A stretch of DNA of 64,000 bases from the NCBI RefSeq assembly GCF_024218795.1, contig NZ_CP100400.1, forward strand, positions 372,001 to 436,000, written 5' to 3'. Positions 62,403 to 64,000 of the stretch are shown here, piece after piece. This stretch comes from Halorussus aquaticus. GTDB lineage: Archaea > Halobacteriota > Halobacteria > Halobacteriales > Haladaptataceae. Each line of letters starts with the position of its first letter. Positions within the stretch are counted from its first letter, which is position 1. The notes below the pieces were generated by a model, which searched no databases, was not told where the DNA came from, and saw nothing but the letters and a program-made list of their open reading frames with translations. Position numbers and translations under genes: made by a program.

Positions 62403-62972
62403 CTACAGCAACAGCCACGCTATCAGGGCCACGATAATCAGTTTCTTCACGATGATAACTGCGATGACCAACTGCTTCGTGGTCAGCGTCCGCGAGACCC
62501 GGACCAACCGCCGGAGTGCCTTCGGCGACCGGGCCAGTTCCCGCGCGAGCAGGCGGAGTTCGGTCAGGAACGTCTCGGCGACCGGCCCCTCGCCTTCCAC
62601 GTAGGAGACGTGCGCCTCCGGCACCCACTCCTCGCCGGTGTAGACGACCGACAGCGTCTCGCCCTCCAGAAACGACACCTGCTCGAAGTCGAACCCGTTC
62701 GACTCCGCGAGCGCCTCCAGTTTGAGCACGCCCCGGTCGTCGTCGAGGTCGTAGACGAGTCGCCGAGTGTCGGCCGTCCAGTCGAACCCCACTCTGAGGA
62801 CGACCCGGTTCTCGCCCACGAACACGTCCCGGACCTCGGCCTGCTCGGCGTTGCCCCGGCGCTCTTTCTTCTTCGTCCGGAGTCGCTCGTACTCGGTCGG
62901 CGTGGCGTCGGACTCGCCCGCGTCGAGCGTCGATTCTCCCGCGGTCGTCCCGTCGCTGGCGGTTCGACTCAT
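62403..62972 (-). CDS. Haloarchaeal protein with C-terminal hydrophobic helix
   Basis: A 189-residue protein: an acidic disordered N-terminus (1-40), a soluble domain (about 45-150; VRDVFVGENRVVLRVGFDW, VVYTGEEWVPEAHVSYVEGE), then a basic stretch and a hydrophobic C-terminal segment (LVIAVIIVKKLIIVALIAWLLL). It is probably membrane-anchored by its C-terminus. Start ATG 62970-62972. Unknown. Confidence 0.62.
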   Translation of the reverse strand: MSRTASDGTTAGESTLDAGESDATPTEYERLRTKKKERRGNAEQAEVRDVFVGENRVVLRVGFDWTADTRRLVYDLDDDRGVLKLEALAESNGFDFEQVSFLEGETLSVVYTGEEWVPEAHVSYVEGEGPVAETFLTELRLLARELARSPKALRRLVRVSRTLTTKQLVIAVIIVKKLIIVALIAWLLL

Positions 62973-63095
62973 CGTTCTCGTCCGAGAGTAGTTGCTCGAC
63001 TGGCATAAGTGTGATTCGCTGTCGGGCGCGAACGGGGACGAACCGACAGACGTGTCGGCCCGAACGCATTCCCGACCGGACGGCGAACCTCCGGC

Positions 63096-63332
63096 ATGGC
63101 CGACTACTCGGACGACCACATCGGCAAGCGAGTCGTCACGCACGGCGGCGTCGAAATCGGCACGGTGGAGGACATCCGCAACGGCGACATGTACGTGAGC
63201 GTCACCACCGACAGCACGAACGAGACGGTGGACGAACTCGGCTGGGAGGGACCGGTCGAACAGGACGTGCATCACCTCCGCGACCAGTACATCTCGACCA
63301 TCACGGAGAACACGGTTCGACTCGGCGTTTGA
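63096..63332 (+). CDS. Small PRC-barrel-like protein
   Basis: A 78-residue protein whose first half (IGKRVVTHGGVEIGTVEDIRNGDMYVSV) matches the PRC-barrel/DUF2171-like beta fold; the rest is YISTITENTVRLGV. Such proteins bind RNA or other proteins, but function here is unknown. Start ATG 63096. Confidence 0.7.
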   Translation: MADYSDDHIGKRVVTHGGVEIGTVEDIRNGDMYVSVTTDSTNETVDELGWEGPVEQDVHHLRDQYISTITENTVRLGV

Positions 63333-63401
63333 CGCTCGTCGAGTTCTGACGAGACGGTCGGTCGTGACGAGCGGCGGTCGTTCCTCGCTGTTTCGTGAAA
63401 C

Positions 63402-63411
63402 CAAATTAATA
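63402..63411 (+). promoter_or_regulatory. TATA box of the zinc-ribbon membrane protein gene
   Basis: The AAATTAATAA stretch at 63402-63411 lies 26-36 nt before ATG 63438, giving a leaderless transcript. Confidence 0.5.
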
Positions 63412-63437
63412 ACTGATGGCCGACACTCGGTCGTCGT

Positions 63438-63887
63438 ATGACGACATGTCCGAAATGTGGTGGGAGTCTTCCGGAATCCGAGACCCCCTGTGAGTGCGGA
63501 TACGACCCGACTGAAACCGACGACGAGGACAGGACCGGGGCCTACGTCCGAAAGATGCGCGAGCGGCCGTACCGCGAACGGCTAGCCATCCGCGCGGGAT
63601 TCCGCGACCCCGCCGACGTCGAGATGAAGGAACTCGGTGTGCTGCTCCGGGTCGGCGTGCTGGCACTCGGTCTCACGGCTTTCTGGCTCGGAGTCGATCC
63701 GAGCGTTCTCGCCGAGTCGAGCGTCGGACGCAGTGCGGGACTGGCAGCCGTCGTCCAGTCCGGAGGTGTCGGGCGACTGCTCGTCGGCGCGGTGCTTCTG
63801 GCGTTCGGCGTGTTCTTCACGGCGGTGAGCTACTCCGGCCGAGTTCCCGAGTACGGCAGCGAGACGAACCGCGACCTGCTCCCGTAG
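63438..63887 (+). CDS. Zinc-ribbon membrane protein
   Basis: A 149-residue protein. The N-terminus MTTCPKCGGSLPESETPCECG is a CPxCG..C-x-C zinc ribbon; an acidic/basic linker (about 22-65) leads to two membrane helices (about 69-90 and 112-133). The domain order resembles other haloarchaeal regulatory membrane proteins, whose function is unknown. After it, 63888-64000 shows no supported feature. Confidence 0.75.
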   Translation: MTTCPKCGGSLPESETPCECGYDPTETDDEDRTGAYVRKMRERPYRERLAIRAGFRDPADVEMKELGVLLRVGVLALGLTAFWLGVDPSVLAESSVGRSAGLAAVVQSGGVGRLLVGAVLLAFGVFFTAVSYSGRVPEYGSETNRDLLP

Positions 63888-64000
63888 AGTACCTCGCCCG
63901 CCGGTCGATGGAACAGTGTGAAATGTAGACGGACCGCGCTCGGGACCGTCCGACGGTCGCTCGCCGGTACTCGGCGTGGCGAGTCTTCTGGCGAGCCACA

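Noticed and set aside
1..64000. tRNA, rRNA, RNase P or 7S RNA genes
   Set aside because: I saw no T-arm (GGTTCGAATCC) with matching acceptor stem and no conserved rRNA/7S/RNase P core in any gap; low-scoring fragments cannot be excluded by eye.
1..64000. Insertion sequence or prophage
   Set aside because: No transposase, integrase, terminase or capsid-like protein is visible. The duplicated pieces (moeA 5' end, trkA tail) are relics without mobile-element ends.

Overview
This is a chromosomal window from a halophilic archaeon (class Halobacteria; genus not determinable here). The evidence is the high-GC DNA, the very acidic proteins, the archaeal information-processing genes (Cdc48, ribosomal protein S8e, archaeal DnaG, RadB, aIF5A with deoxyhypusine synthase, cis-prenyltransferases), twin-arginine signal peptides, many leaderless starts 25-30 nt after a TATA box, and a sensory rhodopsin with its transducer. 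I see no rRNA, tRNA, CRISPR array, intact insertion sequence or phage gene.

Layout. 0-4.5 kb: start of a Tat-exported protein, a sensor-domain membrane protein, a DUF4097-like lipoprotein and cdc48. 5-11.6 kb: larC with a His-rich insert, a RuvC-fold protein divergent from radB, rps8e, an MFS carrier and an AI-2E family permease. 11.6-17.9 kb: two paralogous glycosyltransferase-like genes in the same orientation flank a PQQ-type propeller, a sugar isomerase-like gene and a sarcosine-oxidase-like gene. 18-23.5 kb: dnaG, a GNAT acetyltransferase, a DUF92 (polyprenol kinase-like) gene, two dissimilar cis-prenyltransferase genes and a cold-shock protein. 23.5-29.6 kb: hemA, pterin dehydratase, LWR-salt protein, HAD hydrolase and the TrkA/TrkH potassium system. 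29.8-31.5 kb: a less GC-rich secreted metalloprotease-like gene. 31.5-38.4 kb: two moeA genes, a structured noncoding element and two GIDE-domain membrane-protein genes separated by a broken copy of the moeA 5' end. 38.4-44.5 kb: Hsp20, UbiB-type kinase, ZIP transporter, lipoprotein and aminotransferase. 44.7-51.6 kb: aIF5A, agmatinase, a Nif3-like protein, HtrII-SopII and deoxyhypusine synthase. 51.6-64 kb: small membrane and zinc proteins, SprT-like protein, family 2 glycosyltransferase, Ycf48-like Tat propeller, purine phosphoribosyltransferase with an NCS2 permease, rhodanese, a Vms1/ANKZF1-type release factor and short hypothetical genes.

How genes work together. (1) The two cis-prenyltransferases look complementary: one has the catalytic DGNRR loop but no C-terminal RxG; the other has lost the loop but ends in R-F-G-R, as expected for a DHDDS/NgBR-like heteromer. 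The adjacent DUF92 gene could phosphorylate the polyprenol. (2) aIF5A, agmatinase and deoxyhypusine synthase form an almost complete aIF5A modification set within 7 kb. (3) HtrII-SopII is a blue-light phototaxis pair with an added large extracellular sensor domain. (4) The moeA/GIDE locus shows a tandem duplication that carried along the 5' end of moeA.
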